Source of the DNA: Pseudomonas furukawaii
Lineage (GTDB): Bacteria > Pseudomonadota > Gammaproteobacteria > Pseudomonadales > Pseudomonadaceae
Direction: 5' to 3'
DNA length: 64,000 nucleotides
Assembly: GCF_002355475.1 (NCBI RefSeq)
Contig: NZ_AP014862.1
Span: 5,456,001 to 5,520,000 of the forward strand
This document shows positions 62,757 through 64,000 of the stretch, one piece after another. The position numbers and the translations under genes are program-made. The notes beneath the pieces were generated by a model. It was not told where the DNA came from. It saw nothing but the letters and a program-made list of their open reading frames with translations, and ran no database searches. Every line of letters begins with the position of its first letter. The first letter of the stretch is position 1.

Positions 62757-63791
62757 ATGCAGCCAGCCCCACTTCACCCCGACGAACCCCGCCGCCTGCA
62801 GACCCTGCGTGACCAGGACCTGCTGGACACGCCGGCGGAGCACTACCTGGACACACTGGTACGCCTGATCCGCGACCTGTTCCTCGTCAATTCCGCCTTC
62901 ATCACCCTGGTCGACCAGGACCGGCAATGGTTCAAGGCGCGAACCGGCCTGCTGCAGGCGGAGACGCCCCGGGACATCTCCTTCTGCGGCCACGCCATCC
63001 TGCTGTCGGACCTGCTGCTGGTGACGGATGCCCGGCTCGACCCACGATTCGCCGACAACCCGCTGGTGCTGGGGCCGCCCCATATCCGCTTCTATGCCGG
63101 CCAACCGATCCACGCGGCCGACGGCCAGGTCATCGGCACCCTGTGCATCGCCGACGCCTCGCCGCGCCAGCTCGATGCCGCCGGTATCCGCCACCTGCGG
63201 GACCTCGCCACCCTGGCCGAGGGCTACCTGCAGATGCGCGCCCTGAGCCAGCAGACCCGAAGCCTGCGGGAGGCGGTGGACCGGGAGCAGCGCAAGGCCC
63301 TGCTGGACCCCCTGACCCAGCTGTGGAACCGGGGCGGCCTGAACCATTTCTACCCCCTGGAGCAGGCGCGGGTACAGGACGCCGGTCTGCGCCTGGGGGT
63401 CATCTATTGCGACCTGGACCATTTCAAGAAGGTCAACGACCAGCACGGCCATGGCGCCGGCGACCAGGTGCTCTGGGAAAGCGCCCGGCGCATGACGGCC
63501 GCCCTGCGCCCCCAGGACCTGCTGACCCGCCCGGGCGGCGAGGAGTTCGTCGCCCTGGTGGCGGTGCATGACGAAGCGGAGCTGATGCGGGTGGCCGAAC
63601 GCCTGCGCCTGGCCATCGGGCAGGCGCCCATGGCGCTGGACACCCAGGCCCTGGCCCAGACCGCCAGTTTCGGAGTGACCCTCGCCCTGTGCGGAGAGTC
63701 CCAGGCCGAAGCGCTGGCGCGCGCCGACCAGGCCCTCTACCTGGCCAAGCAGAACGGCCGCAACCGGGTGGAAGGACGCTCCGCCACCTGA
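62757..63791 (+). CDS. GAF-GGDEF diguanylate cyclase
   Basis: This 344-residue cytoplasmic protein has an N-terminal GAF domain (residues about 20-165, with LIRDLFLVNSAFITLVDQDR and QPIHAADGQVIGTLCIADAS). It is followed by a coiled linker and a GGDEF domain: LLDPLTQLWNRGGLNHFYPL, IYCDLDHFKKVNDQHGHGAG, active site RPGGEEFVALV and ASFGVTLA. It probably makes c-di-GMP in response to a small ligand or redox signal at the GAF domain. It starts 10 bases after the MATE stop, so the two may be co-transcribed. Confidence 0.93.
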   Translation: MQPAPLHPDEPRRLQTLRDQDLLDTPAEHYLDTLVRLIRDLFLVNSAFITLVDQDRQWFKARTGLLQAETPRDISFCGHAILLSDLLLVTDARLDPRFADNPLVLGPPHIRFYAGQPIHAADGQVIGTLCIADASPRQLDAAGIRHLRDLATLAEGYLQMRALSQQTRSLREAVDREQRKALLDPLTQLWNRGGLNHFYPLEQARVQDAGLRLGVIYCDLDHFKKVNDQHGHGAGDQVLWESARRMTAALRPQDLLTRPGGEEFVALVAVHDEAELMRVAERLRLAIGQAPMALDTQALAQTASFGVTLALCGESQAEALARADQALYLAKQNGRNRVEGRSAT

Positions 63792-63828
63792 CGACACCGG
63801 AAACCATCACCGACCTCAAGGAAGCCCC

Positions 63829-64000
63829 ATGGGACAAGCCATCGCCGCCTACCTGCACTTTCTCGCGATCTTCGTGCTCTTCGCCCTGCTCACCCTCGAG
63901 CACCGGCTGTTCAAGCTGCCGCTCGACCTGGAGCGCGCCCGCAGCCTGATCCGCGTGGACATCGCCTACGGCCTGTCGGCCGGCGCCGTGCTGGCCACAG
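63829..64000 (+). CDS. DUF2214-family membrane protein, N-terminal part
   Basis: The frame is open from the ATG at 63829 to the window edge (57 codons). The N-terminus MGQAIAAYLHFLAIFVLFAL and LTLEHRLFKLPLDLERARSL matches the start of DUF2214, a small polytopic membrane protein of unknown function. AAGGAAG precedes the ATG. The remainder lies outside the window. Confidence 0.75.
   Translation, partial: MGQAIAAYLHFLAIFVLFALLTLEHRLFKLPLDLERARSLIRVDIAYGLSAGAVLAT

Overview
The window is a chromosomal segment of a high-GC Pseudomonas-type gammaproteobacterium. The evidence is the strong G/C third-position bias, a collinear gsp type II secretion operon, CueR-controlled copA/copZ, the FtnA-type ferritin usually called bfrA, RAYT/REP elements with GTAG-tagged palindromes, a FliA promoter of the Pseudomonas TCAAG-N15-GCCGATAA form, and a selenocysteine formate dehydrogenase locus next to selA/selB/selC. 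No species is claimed.

Layout. 1-7214: type II secretion operon gspD(end)-E-F-G-H-I-J-K-L-M, with mostly overlapping or abutting genes. 7219-12770: queuosine-precursor transporter yhhQ behind a likely preQ1-I riboswitch, a REP pair, a PepSY/cytochrome b pair, a divergent LysR/MDR-dehydrogenase pair, a small ORF and a Bcr/CflA MFS exporter. 12847-17950: RND efflux pump (MFP plus inner-membrane pump, no outer-membrane channel) with a divergent TetR repressor. 17987-21562: copper homeostasis (copZ, a secreted protein, copA, cueR) with two CueR boxes. 21528-25472: EamA exporter, a RelBE-like toxin-antitoxin pair, ferritin, a RIO-type kinase and a small gene behind a textbook sigma-54 promoter. 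25581-30553: acyl-CoA cluster (thiolase, high-molecular-weight FabG-type reductase, AraC regulator, MaoC hydratase). 30608-34489: MazG-like pyrophosphohydrolase, CmoM, two DUF4136 lipoproteins, GNAT, YbaK-type deacylase and a small secreted protein.

34490-40190 is the accessory part: AT-richer DNA around tRNA-Sec (selC). It holds a SatD/DUF3307 pair with twin operator-like repeats, a gene fragment, repeats on both sides of selC, a hipBA module with three N8-spaced operators and flanking mosaic repeats that carry a second, deleted copy of the hipA 3' end, and the control region of a Pf-like filamentous phage (Xis-like genes plus repressor) without its structural genes.

40190-49321 is one long minus-strand unit for respiratory formate oxidation and selenocysteine insertion: fdnG (in-frame UGA with a SECIS hairpin), fdnH, fdnI, fdhE, selA, selB; selC lies 3.4 kb from selB on the other side of the phage/hip cargo. 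49552-64000: small DMT protein, diguanylate cyclase, FliA-dependent chemoreceptor, pbpC and yfhM (peptidoglycan polymerase and periplasmic alpha-2-macroglobulin) split by a RAYT with REPs, a MATE transporter, a GAF-GGDEF protein and the start of a DUF2214 membrane protein.
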